Assembly: GCA_038146805.1 (NCBI GenBank)
Contig: JAYQSH010000004.1
Span: forward strand, 108,157 to 172,156
Reading direction: 5' to 3'
DNA length: 64,000 bases
Origin: CAIYXB01 sp038146805
GTDB taxonomy: Bacteria > Cyanobacteriota > Vampirovibrionia > LMEP-6097
Both the position numbers and the translations under genes were made by a program. The notes beneath the pieces were generated by a model. That model made no database searches, was not told the origin of the DNA, and saw only the letters and a program-made list of their open reading frames with translations. Of this stretch, positions 42,870 to 51,593 are shown in pieces. Numbering within the stretch: the stretch's first letter is position 1; each line of letters begins with the position of its first letter.

Positions 42870-43780
42870 ACTTCAAGGTTTGCTAAACATGCCGCACCAA
42901 CCATTCCAGAGTCATTGCCTAAAACACCTTCAACAATGTTAACGTAGTCCTTTGCTCCATCAATCACTTTGTCACGAGTTTTTTTGTTAAGTTTTGGATA
43001 GTTAATAAACTGCGCCATGCCACCAGAAACAACAATTGCTTCAGGGTCTAAAGTGTTAATAACACTTGCCATACCAAGTGCTAAATAATCGTGCCAAGTG
43101 TTGATTACTTCAAGTGCGGTTTCATTGCCTTTTTTGTGTAAGTCCATTAGCTTGTAATTATCAATTGTTGTATCTGCAAAAAACAATTGAGCAGTATTTT
43201 CTAAGCCTGTACCTGAGGCGTAAGATTCCCAGCAATCCCAAGCTCCACAAGTACAACGTCTTGTATGTTTATCAGAAATTTTTATATGTCCAATTTCCCC
43301 GCCCGCGTAATTTCTTCCACGCCAAATTTTATTATTAAAAACAATACCACCACCAATGCCAGTACCAACAATTACCAATAAAACAGGGTCGAAGTTTGCG
43401 GCGCTGCCAACAGCATACTCACCAAAAGCGGCGCAGTTTGCATCGTTTTCAACAACAACTGGTAAGTTGATGATTTTTTCTAGTTCTTTTTTTACTTGAG
43501 TGCCTTTCCAGCCTTTGATATTGCCGCAACCACCTATCATTTGTCCTTCATTACTAACCATGCCTGCTGTTGAAATACCAACTGCTCTAACATCATGTTT
43601 AGCTTTAATGCTATTAATCATTTGTGCCATTAATTCTAAAATTCTGTTCGGGTCATTTTGCGGGGTTGCTTCTTTAATAAGATCTTCTTCAATTAGTTTT
43701 CCATTTAAAAAAGGTGCTGCAGCGATCTTTGTACCGCCCATGTCAATACCTATAGTGCAAATTTCTTTATTTATAGCCAT
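42833..43780 (-). CDS. ROK family sugar kinase (probable glucokinase)
   Basis: ROK kinases phosphorylate glucose or related sugars with ATP. The phosphate motif TIGIDMGGTKIAA starts the protein, VENDANCAAFGEY carries the catalytic Asp, and VGTGIGGGIVFN the ATP loop. The zinc-binding CTCGAWDCWE pattern marks the ROK group. No N-terminal DNA-binding domain is present, so it is a kinase, not a repressor. The ATG at 43780 is preferred to 43798 because a TATATT ends 8 nt upstream. Product length is 315 residues. Confidence 0.92.
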   Translation of the reverse strand: MAINKEICTIGIDMGGTKIAAAPFLNGKLIEEDLIKEATPQNDPNRILELMAQMINSIKAKHDVRAVGISTAGMVSNEGQMIGGCGNIKGWKGTQVKKELEKIINLPVVVENDANCAAFGEYAVGSAANFDPVLLVIVGTGIGGGIVFNNKIWRGRNYAGGEIGHIKISDKHTRRCTCGAWDCWESYASGTGLENTAQLFFADTTIDNYKLMDLHKKGNETALEVINTWHDYLALGMASVINTLDPEAIVVSGGMAQFINYPKLNKKTRDKVIDGAKDYVNIVEGVLGNDSGMVGAACLANLEVQAASGLTGAAA

Positions 43781-43949
43781 AGCTTGAAAATATACCATAT
43801 ATCTTGGAAAAATTCATTTTGCATTAAAAACATCAAAAGCCAGTTGTTAGATGAGTAAAATTTAATGGAACTTTTCTGGACAAGAATAGATTCTTAAATA
43901 ATAATAAAAATACAGGAAATTGGAAACTTTATATCAAAGGAGAAATAAA

Positions 43950-44321
43950 ATGTCTGAATTCAATACAACCAAAATCTCTTTTAACGTTAAGGCTCGTAAG
44001 GAGCTTGTCTGTCAAATAGAAGCTTTACAACAATTCTATTTTGATATGGGATACGACTCACAAAATATCAGAACAATTTTTTCACTAATTCTATCTTACC
44101 TTCGAGGCAGAGTGAACAAATTGATAATCAAAACTTTTTTTGAAGTTATGATGTTTGAAAACAAACTTTCTTCAAATAAAGAAATAAACCTTCTGAATTG
44201 TTTTGATACTTTAATTGAAGACTTAGAAGAAGAAAATAAACTTGATAACCTAGCTTCTATGTCCAAACAAGAAATTAAACATTCACAAGCCCCAAGTTCA
44301 GTTGACGTTAAAATTGCATAA
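43950..44321 (+). CDS. Hypothetical 123-residue protein
   Basis: The start at 43950 has a strong Shine-Dalgarno (AAAGGAGAAATAAA). A longer frame from 43920 lacks support. The protein is helical and soluble (KARKELVCQIEALQQFYFDM), with an acidic central part (LIEDLEEENKLDN) and a polar tail. It is monocistronic with its own terminator. The good ribosome site and terminator imply a real, perhaps well-expressed gene. Function unknown. Confidence 0.65.
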   Translation: MSEFNTTKISFNVKARKELVCQIEALQQFYFDMGYDSQNIRTIFSLILSYLRGRVNKLIIKTFFEVMMFENKLSSNKEINLLNCFDTLIEDLEEENKLDNLASMSKQEIKHSQAPSSVDVKIA

Positions 44322-44323
44322 AA

Positions 44324-44355
44324 AAAAGCCCTGAAATATAAATCGGGGCTTTTTT
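44324..44355. terminator. Intrinsic terminator between the 43950 gene and fba
   Basis: AAAAGCCC and GGGGCTTTT form a stem around a 13-nt loop, with an A run on one side and a T run on the other. It can therefore act on both converging genes. Confidence 0.87.
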
Positions 44356-44378
44356 GTGTGAATTTTTATTTTTTTATG

Positions 44379-45419
44379 TTAAGCAGCAACTGCTCCGCTA
44401 ATCATCGATTTACCTTCAGATTTTAAATCTTTGCAGGCTTGTACAATTCTTTGTGACATTGCTTCTTCTGCTTTTTTTATGTAAGAACGTGGGTCGTAAA
44501 CTTTTTTGTTACCTACTTCAGCTTCGATTTTTAATACTCCATCATAATTTTTCATCATGTGATCAACAATCGGTCTTGTGAAAGCGTACTGAGTATCGGT
44601 ATCAACATTCATTTTGATTACACCGTAATTTAAGGTTTCATGAATATCGCTTAAGTCTGAACCTGAACCACCATGGAAAACTAAATCTAAAGCTGCACTT
44701 TGTCCATGCTTGTCTGTGATTGCTTTTTGACCATCTCTTAAAATAGTTGGTTTTAGTTTTACGTTACCCGGTTTGTAAACACCATGTACATTACCAAAAG
44801 TTGCAGCAAGCATTACTCTACCAATTGGAGTTAGTGTTTCATAAACTTCTAACATTTCATCTGGACTTGTATAAAGCTTGTCAGCTGGTGTTCCTGATGT
44901 ATCGTGTCCATCTTCTTCACCACCAACAACACCTGTTTCAACTTCTAAAATAATGTCATTTTTAACACATTCTTCTAAAAGTTCTTTTGAAATTTTTAAG
45001 TTCTCTTTTAATGGTAATTCTGAACCATCAAACATATGAGAGTTAAACAAGTTGCTTTGACCGTTTGCTCTTCTTTTTGCTGTTTCAGCAATTAATGGTT
45101 TTAAAAATTTTTCAACTTTATTGGGGTGGCAATGGTCTGTATGCAAAGCTACAAATACATTGTATCTTTCAGCAAGTATATGAGTTGCTTCTGCAAGTAC
45201 AATGGCACCTAAAGCCATATCTTTGTTGTTTAAACCTGAGGCGAACTCTCCACCACCTGTTGAAACTTGTATGATTCCGTCAGAACCGGCATCTGCTAAA
45301 CCTTTTAAAGTAGCATTGATAGTAGCTATTGAAGTTACATTAATTGCAGGGTATGCAAAATTACCTTTCTTTGCTCTATCTAACATTTCACAATATTGTT
45401 CATAATTTACAACTGGCAT
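44379..45419 (-). CDS. fbaA: Class II fructose-bisphosphate aldolase
   Basis: The zinc-dependent aldolase interconverts fructose 1,6-bisphosphate with dihydroxyacetone phosphate and glyceraldehyde 3-phosphate. Visible motifs are FVALHTDHCHP (catalytic Asp and zinc His), LEVETGVVGGEEDGHD (zinc Glu), FGNVHGVYKPGNVK (zinc His) and LVFHGGSGS (zinc His). Its 346 residues fit the FbaA (class IIA) branch. A good Shine-Dalgarno (AAAGGAG) lies upstream of the ATG. Confidence 0.96.
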   Translation of the reverse strand: MPVVNYEQYCEMLDRAKKGNFAYPAINVTSIATINATLKGLADAGSDGIIQVSTGGGEFASGLNNKDMALGAIVLAEATHILAERYNVFVALHTDHCHPNKVEKFLKPLIAETAKRRANGQSNLFNSHMFDGSELPLKENLKISKELLEECVKNDIILEVETGVVGGEEDGHDTSGTPADKLYTSPDEMLEVYETLTPIGRVMLAATFGNVHGVYKPGNVKLKPTILRDGQKAITDKHGQSAALDLVFHGGSGSDLSDIHETLNYGVIKMNVDTDTQYAFTRPIVDHMMKNYDGVLKIEAEVGNKKVYDPRSYIKKAEEAMSQRIVQACKDLKSEGKSMISGAVAA

Positions 45420-45560
45420 AATTTATAAATCTCCTTTTTATAAAGACGCTTCTATTATATAAAATGCTCACTAGAAAAGCTTTAAATTAAAGTAAAGTCT
45501 AAGTTTTTTGCAGTAAAACTTGAGTATAGAAGCACTACAAGCTTGTTTTTGAGCTTTTTT

Positions 45561-47315
45561 TTATATTCCAAGCACAACGGCACTCGGTTTTCCGGTATAT
45601 TCCATCAAAATAACTTCAAGTAATGGGTGGCGATTCATTTTTCTGTCTAATAATTCATGAATTTCTGATCTTATGTCTGTTTTGATTTTTTCTAAATTAA
45701 ATTTATTTTTTGAATTTGCTTTTGGTCTATGGTTACTTTGATCTAAACCTTTAATGGCACTCGCTATTACTTTTTCTAAAAACTGTTCTTTCTTTTCATT
45801 TGGCGATAGAACAATACCTTTAGCAAACGCCTTTGGAGTATCCATGATTTCTCCATATGCATTGATGGTCATAACGATAGTTAAAATCCCCTCTGAGGCA
45901 ATCATGCGACGCTCAAGCATAATATCAGTGTCTAGCTCACCAACATTGGCGTTGTCCACCATGATAATTCCAGCTTCAACTTTATCTAAAATTTGACAAT
46001 GCCCATTTTGCATTTGCATCACATCACCATTATCAGCGATTAAAATTTTGTCTGGGTCAACACCACACTGTACACCGGTTTGACCATGCTTTACTAACAT
46101 ACGATACTCACCATGACAAGGCATAAAATATTCTGGTTGTACTAGATTTATCATCATTTTTTGTTCTTCTTGACTGGCATGACCAGAAACATGGATTTCG
46201 TGACCTAAGCCATAAATCACATCTGCACCACGTTTGAACAAGCTATTGATTAAATGGTTTACTGATTTTTCGTTTCCCGGAATTGGTGAAGCGCTCATGA
46301 CCACAGTATCTCCGGGTTGAATTTTTAAATACTTATGTTCGTTTCTAGAAATTCTTGACAAAGCTGCAAACTGCTCTCCCTGCGAGCCAGTGCAGAGCAC
46401 CACTAAATCCTCTGGCGGTACTTTATTGACATCCTCTTGTCTAACTACAAATTCCTCAGGGAAATTCATGTAGCCTAGTTCCTTGGAGATAGCCGCAAGG
46501 TTAATCATAGACCTTCCAAACAAAGCAAGTTTTTTGCCTGCCTTTAAAACCAGTTCAATAATGATTTTGATTCGTAAAACTTGACTGGCAAAGGTTGTTA
46601 TATAAGTTCTTTTTTTAGAATTATTGATGATCTCTTTAAGTTTTGGAACTACGACTTTTTCTGAAGGTGTATAACCCGGTTTTTCTGAGTTGGTACTATC
46701 ACTTATTAGTAAACTCACTCCGTCTTCTCCTGCTCTTGCAATTGACGCTGCATCAAAATATAAATTGTCGATAGGACTGTGGTCTATTTTGAAATCACCT
46801 GTATGAAAAACTCTGCCCGCTGGTGTATCAATAATTAAACTGAAACTATCAGCAATACTATGATTGTTACGAATATAAGTCAAAGAAAAATGTTCACCTA
46901 CTTGGATAGTTTCTCTGTCACTAACAAGTTTGAAATTATCATAAGGTATTTTGGCATCGGCAAATTTTCCTTTGAGTAAGCCTAAAGCCAAATTTGGTCC
47001 ATAGATTACAGGAACCTCCATTTCTCTAAGCAAAGGTACTACGCCGCCAATATGATCTTCGTGTCCATGAGTGATAACGAGTCCTTTGATTTTTTCTTTG
47101 TTTTCTGTAAGGTAATTAAGTTTGGGTAAAACAATATCAACTCCAATCATGCCAACCGTTGGAAAGGCTAAACCTGCATCAATCAATAAAATGTCGTTTT
47201 CACATTCATAGACCCAAGTGTTTTTGCCAATCTCATACATGCCGCCAAGAGAAATGATCTTCACTTTTTTATCTGCATCAAGAGTTATTTTTGAGTTTTT
47301 TATTTCTTTTGTCAT
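45561..47315 (-). CDS. rnj: Ribonuclease J
   Basis: RNase J is a metallo-beta-lactamase/beta-CASP exo- and endoribonuclease for mRNA decay and rRNA maturation. The zinc motif VITHGHEDHIGG lies near residue 77. The beta-CASP segments FHTGDFKIDH, LISDSTNSEKPGYTPSE and MPCHGEYRMLVKHGQ follow, and the C-terminal domain completes 584 residues. It lies 8 bp after dapA in an asd-dapA-rnj operon, an order known from cyanobacteria and, in related form, from Bacillus. Confidence 0.96.
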   Translation of the reverse strand: MTKEIKNSKITLDADKKVKIISLGGMYEIGKNTWVYECENDILLIDAGLAFPTVGMIGVDIVLPKLNYLTENKEKIKGLVITHGHEDHIGGVVPLLREMEVPVIYGPNLALGLLKGKFADAKIPYDNFKLVSDRETIQVGEHFSLTYIRNNHSIADSFSLIIDTPAGRVFHTGDFKIDHSPIDNLYFDAASIARAGEDGVSLLISDSTNSEKPGYTPSEKVVVPKLKEIINNSKKRTYITTFASQVLRIKIIIELVLKAGKKLALFGRSMINLAAISKELGYMNFPEEFVVRQEDVNKVPPEDLVVLCTGSQGEQFAALSRISRNEHKYLKIQPGDTVVMSASPIPGNEKSVNHLINSLFKRGADVIYGLGHEIHVSGHASQEEQKMMINLVQPEYFMPCHGEYRMLVKHGQTGVQCGVDPDKILIADNGDVMQMQNGHCQILDKVEAGIIMVDNANVGELDTDIMLERRMIASEGILTIVMTINAYGEIMDTPKAFAKGIVLSPNEKKEQFLEKVIASAIKGLDQSNHRPKANSKNKFNLEKIKTDIRSEIHELLDRKMNRHPLLEVILMEYTGKPSAVVLGI

Positions 47316-47323
47316 TGAAAATT

Positions 47324-48229
47324 TTAGATAGTTGCTTTAATTGTGTTTTGTAAAACTTTTTTTAAATCTTCTTTTTGTTCTAAAGAAAGATTAACGAGAG
47401 GGGCTCTTAATTTATTTGAGCACATATTCATTATACCCAATGCTTCTTTAATACATGTAGGATTTGGTTCAGTAAATAAAGCTGTAAATAAAGGAAAAAG
47501 TTTATTGTGAATTTTTTGTGCTTCTGCAATCTGATAATTATTGAAGTAAATCATCATTTCCTTGATTTCTGTACCCACTAAATGAGAAGCAACTGAGATT
47601 ACGCCATTAGCCCCGATATTGAGCATTGGTAAAGTTAAACTATCATCACCAGAATAAATACTAAAATCTTGTGCTGATAATTTAGTGCGAATTTCAGTAA
47701 TTAAATCAAAATTCGTACTTGCTTCTTTTAAACCTTTGATATTTGCAAAATTTTCTGCTAAATAAAAAATTGTTTCTGCATTAATACTGATATTTGTTCT
47801 TGAAGGAACGTTATAAAGATATATCGGTAAATCACATGCTTGTGCAATTTGAGAAAAATGTTCTTTGAGTCCCTCTTGATTTGGTTTATTGTAGTATGGA
47901 CAAACACTTAATATAGAATCAGCACCGTTCATTTGAGCAAGGGCTGACATTTTTACTGCAGTAGCTGTGTTGTTTGAGCCTGCACCAAACATGACTTTTG
48001 TGCTGGCATTATTTTCTTTTAAAACTTTTTTTGTAAATTGCAATAGTTCAATTTCTTCTTCATGGCTTAAAGTTGGACATTCACCTGAAGTACCAGCAAC
48101 TAAAATGCAGTCCGAACCAGTTGAGGCAAGATGTAAAATGATTTTTTCTGTAGCAGCAAAATCAATTTTATAAGCATCACTCTCTTTAAAAGGAGTAATC
48201 ATGGCTGTTATTAGTTCGTGTTTTTTCAT
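47324..48229 (-). CDS. dapA: 4-hydroxy-tetrahydrodipicolinate synthase
   Basis: DapA condenses aspartate semialdehyde with pyruvate, the first committed step to lysine and meso-diaminopimelate. The motif VAGTSGECPTLSHEEE, the catalytic Tyr in CPYYNKPNQEG and the Schiff-base Lys in IKGLKEAST are present. Its 301 residues match the family. It follows asd by 3 bp, which provides its substrate. Confidence 0.97.
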   Translation of the reverse strand: MKKHELITAMITPFKESDAYKIDFAATEKIILHLASTGSDCILVAGTSGECPTLSHEEEIELLQFTKKVLKENNASTKVMFGAGSNNTATAVKMSALAQMNGADSILSVCPYYNKPNQEGLKEHFSQIAQACDLPIYLYNVPSRTNISINAETIFYLAENFANIKGLKEASTNFDLITEIRTKLSAQDFSIYSGDDSLTLPMLNIGANGVISVASHLVGTEIKEMMIYFNNYQIAEAQKIHNKLFPLFTALFTEPNPTCIKEALGIMNMCSNKLRAPLVNLSLEQKEDLKKVLQNTIKATI

Positions 48230-48232
48230 AAA

Positions 48233-49270
48233 TTAAATGTTACAGGTTTTGCTATCTAAGATTTTTACTAACTCCTCACCAATTCTAACAGTATTTAGGG
48301 CTGCACCAATTCTTAAATTATCAGAAACAATCCAACAATTAATAGCTTTTGGATTTGAGTTGTCTTGGCGCACTCTGCCAACGTAAACAGGATCTTTGCC
48401 AGTGATTTCTAGAGGGGTTGGGTACAATGATTCTTCAGGCTTATCAAGCAAGATTAAATCATCAGTATTACTCCAGATTTCTTTTATAACTGCTAGGTCT
48501 GCTTCTTTTTCAAATTCAATATTCACAGACTCACTATGAGAAATGAACACAGGTACTCTAACTGCAGTGCAGGTGATTTCTAGGTCATCTCGATGCAACA
48601 TTTTTTTTGTTTCATTGATTAGTTTCATTTCTTCTTTTGTGTAGTCGTTTTCAAGAAAAACATCTATTTGAGGTATCAAGTTAAATGCAATTGGCTTCAC
48701 AAAAGCTTTATAATCATGCTCTTTGTTATCAAGTGCTTTGGCACTAGAAATTGAGAGTTCTTCCATTGCTTCTTTTCCTGCACCTGAAACACTTTGATAG
48801 GTGCTTACAACAACACGTTTGATTTTGAATTGTTTCTCAAGTGCTTTTAGAGCTAAAACAAGTGGTGCCGTTGAACAATTTGGGTTGGCAATGATACCTT
48901 TATGGTTTTTGATGTCTTCTTTGTTGACTTGCGGCACAACAAGAGGTACATCAGCATCCATACGAAAGGCAGAAGAATTATCAATAAGTACAGCTCCTGC
49001 TTTTTTAATGCTTTCAGCATATTTCTTAGTAGTACTTGCACCTGCTGATGCAAAAACAATATCAATACCCGCAAAAGCATTTTCGTCAGTTAGTTCCACT
49101 GTATAACTATTGCCTTGGCTTGAAGTTATAGTTTTGCCTGCTGAATTTGGGCTTGCTAAAAGTTTTAATTGTGCAAAAGGGAAATTTCTTTGTTCAACTA
49201 AGTCCAGTAGTAACCTACCAACATTACCAGTTGCACCTAAAATCGCTAAATTGTATTTCTGTTGTGACAT
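48233..49270 (-). CDS. asd: Aspartate-semialdehyde dehydrogenase
   Basis: Asd reduces aspartyl phosphate to aspartate semialdehyde. The NADP-binding motif AILGATGNVGRLLLDL starts the protein, the catalytic Cys lies in IIANPNCSTAPLVLAL, and VSTYQSVSGAGKEAMEEL and the C-terminal VGRVRQD and SDNLRIGAALN segments follow. Length 345 residues. It is the first gene of asd-dapA-rnj. Its upstream region contains a TAAATT 6 nt before the ATG, suggesting a leaderless start. Confidence 0.97.
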   Translation of the reverse strand: MSQQKYNLAILGATGNVGRLLLDLVEQRNFPFAQLKLLASPNSAGKTITSSQGNSYTVELTDENAFAGIDIVFASAGASTTKKYAESIKKAGAVLIDNSSAFRMDADVPLVVPQVNKEDIKNHKGIIANPNCSTAPLVLALKALEKQFKIKRVVVSTYQSVSGAGKEAMEELSISSAKALDNKEHDYKAFVKPIAFNLIPQIDVFLENDYTKEEMKLINETKKMLHRDDLEITCTAVRVPVFISHSESVNIEFEKEADLAVIKEIWSNTDDLILLDKPEESLYPTPLEITGKDPVYVGRVRQDNSNPKAINCWIVSDNLRIGAALNTVRIGEELVKILDSKTCNI

Positions 49271-49300
49271 TTTGTAAATTTAATTTTACACTAAATGCCA

Positions 49301-49306
49301 TATAAT
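49301..49306 (+). promoter_or_regulatory. -10 box of rodA (leaderless)
   Basis: TATAAT ends 8 nt before the GTG at 49315. The region between the divergent asd and rodA starts is only 44 bp. Confidence 0.5.
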
Positions 49307-49314
49307 TTTACAGA

Positions 49315-50583
49315 GTGGAACAGCAAAAAGATTTAAAAAACTTTGTTTTAATGGCAATTATTTCAGTTGCCTTGTTGATAACTAGTGGGCTTTTTGTTTT
49401 ATCCAGTGTTGCCGAGGGGCATTTTTTAGTTAAACAGTTTGTTTTTGCTGCTGTTGCAGGTTTTGTTGTGTTTTGTGTTTTTAAGTTTTTAAGTTTAAAA
49501 GCATTCAAAAATTTTTATTGGTTGTTTTATATAATCAATATTTTTCTATTGGTTTTTTTGAAATTTATGGGTGTAAGCGTGCTTGGGTCACAAAGATGGA
49601 TTCGTCTAGGTCCAGTATCTTTGCAGCCGAGTGAATTTGCAAAAGTTTTTTTAATAATTTTTTTAGCAGCATGGCTTTCAAAGTTTCCAATTAAAAATTT
49701 TAAAGATGTTATTAAAGCCTTGTTTTTAATTGCAATTCCTTCTTTTTTAGTTTTGATTCAACCTGATTTAGGTACAACCTTAGTTTATTTTTTTATTTGC
49801 TTTGTCATGCTTTATTGGGCTGGAGCAAAATTTATTGAATTGTTGATTTTGGTTTCACCTGTCATAGCGGCGATTTGTTCTACTTTTGGCTCAGTTGTTT
49901 TTAGCTATCAAGGTAACTTTATTAATTTTCAAATTACTAATGTGCTTTTGATATTTTTAGTTATCTTTTTTGCTTTTTTATATTTTTCTTTTCAGGCTTG
50001 GAAATCACCATTAATGAGCTCAATTTTCTTTGTTTTATTTGGGGTGAATATATTTGCAGTTGTATTTAGAGAGCTTGTTTGGGGGCTCTTAAAAGAATAT
50101 CAACAAAAGCGATTAACTGTTTTTTTAGATCCTTATGCAGATCCTTTAGGTGCAGGCTATCAATTTATTCAAAGTATTTATGCAATTGGTAGTGGAGGTT
50201 TTTTTGGAAAAGGATTTAATGCTGGAGATTTGACCCAAGGTCAATTTGTACCTGAGCAACATACAGATTTTATTTTCTCTGCTATTGGAGAAGAATTTGG
50301 TTTTTTTGGAACAAGTTTTGTTTTAATTTTATTTACGAGTTTACTTTTTAGTTTAGTTTCTATCGCAAAGAATACCAAAAATACTTTTATTTCTCTGATT
50401 GCAGTTGGTGCTTTTGCAATGTTCTTTTTTCATATCTTTGTTAACATTGGTATGAATTTAAGTGTTATGCCAATTACTGGAGTGCCTCTACCCTTTATTA
50501 GTTATGGTGGTAGTGCAATGTTGGTAAATTTATTTTTGCTTACCTTAGTTTTAAAATCTTCAATACAAGAAAAAACTTTTTAG
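49315..50583 (+). CDS. rodA: SEDS glycosyltransferase RodA
   Basis: RodA polymerises peptidoglycan for lateral wall growth together with PBP2. The 422-residue protein has about ten helices and the RodA signatures GSQRWIRLGPVSLQPSEFAK, FLDPYADPLGAGYQFIQS, FVPEQHTDFIFSAIGEEFGF and GVPLPFISYGGSAM. The FVPEQHTDFIF form favours RodA over FtsW. It starts with GTG, supported by the -10 box. Its stop is 4 bp from the convergent M23 peptidase gene. Confidence 0.93.
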   Translation: MEQQKDLKNFVLMAIISVALLITSGLFVLSSVAEGHFLVKQFVFAAVAGFVVFCVFKFLSLKAFKNFYWLFYIINIFLLVFLKFMGVSVLGSQRWIRLGPVSLQPSEFAKVFLIIFLAAWLSKFPIKNFKDVIKALFLIAIPSFLVLIQPDLGTTLVYFFICFVMLYWAGAKFIELLILVSPVIAAICSTFGSVVFSYQGNFINFQITNVLLIFLVIFFAFLYFSFQAWKSPLMSSIFFVLFGVNIFAVVFRELVWGLLKEYQQKRLTVFLDPYADPLGAGYQFIQSIYAIGSGGFFGKGFNAGDLTQGQFVPEQHTDFIFSAIGEEFGFFGTSFVLILFTSLLFSLVSIAKNTKNTFISLIAVGAFAMFFFHIFVNIGMNLSVMPITGVPLPFISYGGSAMLVNLFLLTLVLKSSIQEKTF

Positions 50584-50587
50584 TTTT

Positions 50588-51559
50588 TTATTCTATAGCG
50601 TTTTCAACAAAAAGTTCTGGGTTGATACTTGTCCCAGACAAATATATACCCCAATGTAAATGAGGTCCGGTAGAAATTCCGGTATGTCCAACTTCACCAA
50701 TTTTTTCTCCGATATAAACATCTTGCGCTTTTCTTACATTGATTTTACTTAGGTGCATATAAATTGAAGTAACTCCATGACCATGATCCAAAATAACGGT
50801 ATTGCCGTGTACATTATAGCCATCTTTTTCTTTACCAATAAGTACTACCTTGCCATCAGCAGGTGCCATTACTGCATCACCAAGTCGAGCCGCAAAATCT
50901 AAGCCTTTGTGGTAACTTACAACGGGTCCGCCATTATAAGATCTTTTTACTCCAAAAGGACTTGATTTTGGTGCTACACAAGGATACATAAATTTACCTT
51001 GCCAAATTTTCTTATTGTTTTTTTCTTTTAAACCTTTACCAACTTCTCTAAGTTCTTTATCACTTGCGTTAATTGATGATTTTTCACCCGATAAAGTGAT
51101 TCTTGAAATTGGTCTTTGGTTATCGGTGACTGTTACTATCTGTTTTTCTTCATAGCTATCATCTTTAACCAAAATAGAATAAGTACCCGGTTTAGTAAGA
51201 TTCTCAACTGGTATTAAAGCGCGATAATAGACATGGTCATGATTACCAATAATGCTGTTCCAGTGTTGTTTGTTTGGGATTTTAAATACAGGGTAGCTCT
51301 CTTGGTTAAACCAAAGTTTTGGCTCTTCTTTAAAGCCTTTTAAAACTACATAAAAGAATTCTCCTTGTGCTTTTGTTTTTGCATCAATAAGCATTTCTTT
51401 TTTTGCAAATTCATTTAATAGCGTTGCATCTTCCTGTAGTTGTTTTTCTGTGACTTCAGTTTTTGCTGCAAATTCAGGGCTTTGGCTATTAATATTGGTG
51501 TTTGCTAAAACTAAATTTGTTTGAACTAGTGCAAAAAATATAAATGTAAAAAATCTCAT
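50588..51559 (-). CDS. Secreted M23 (LytM-type) peptidase
   Basis: A signal peptide (FFTFIFFALVQTNLVLA) directs the protein to the periplasm. The C-terminal M23 domain carries the zinc motif HKGLDFAARLGD, the DHGHGVTSIYMHL block and GPHLHWGIYLSG, all catalytic residues present. The N-terminal 150 residues form an extra beta domain of unknown role. At 323 residues it is likely a cell-wall DD-endopeptidase. Its position next to rodA fits a cell-wall function. Confidence 0.92.
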   Translation of the reverse strand: MRFFTFIFFALVQTNLVLANTNINSQSPEFAAKTEVTEKQLQEDATLLNEFAKKEMLIDAKTKAQGEFFYVVLKGFKEEPKLWFNQESYPVFKIPNKQHWNSIIGNHDHVYYRALIPVENLTKPGTYSILVKDDSYEEKQIVTVTDNQRPISRITLSGEKSSINASDKELREVGKGLKEKNNKKIWQGKFMYPCVAPKSSPFGVKRSYNGGPVVSYHKGLDFAARLGDAVMAPADGKVVLIGKEKDGYNVHGNTVILDHGHGVTSIYMHLSKINVRKAQDVYIGEKIGEVGHTGISTGPHLHWGIYLSGTSINPELFVENAIE

Positions 51560-51593
51560 TAATTTATATTTTATATCAAATTATTTTTCAGTG

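Noticed and set aside
43114..43338. Plus-strand ORFs inside the ROK, fba, rnj, asd and mutL genes
   Set aside because: They lie wholly antisense to well-supported genes and show no family features.
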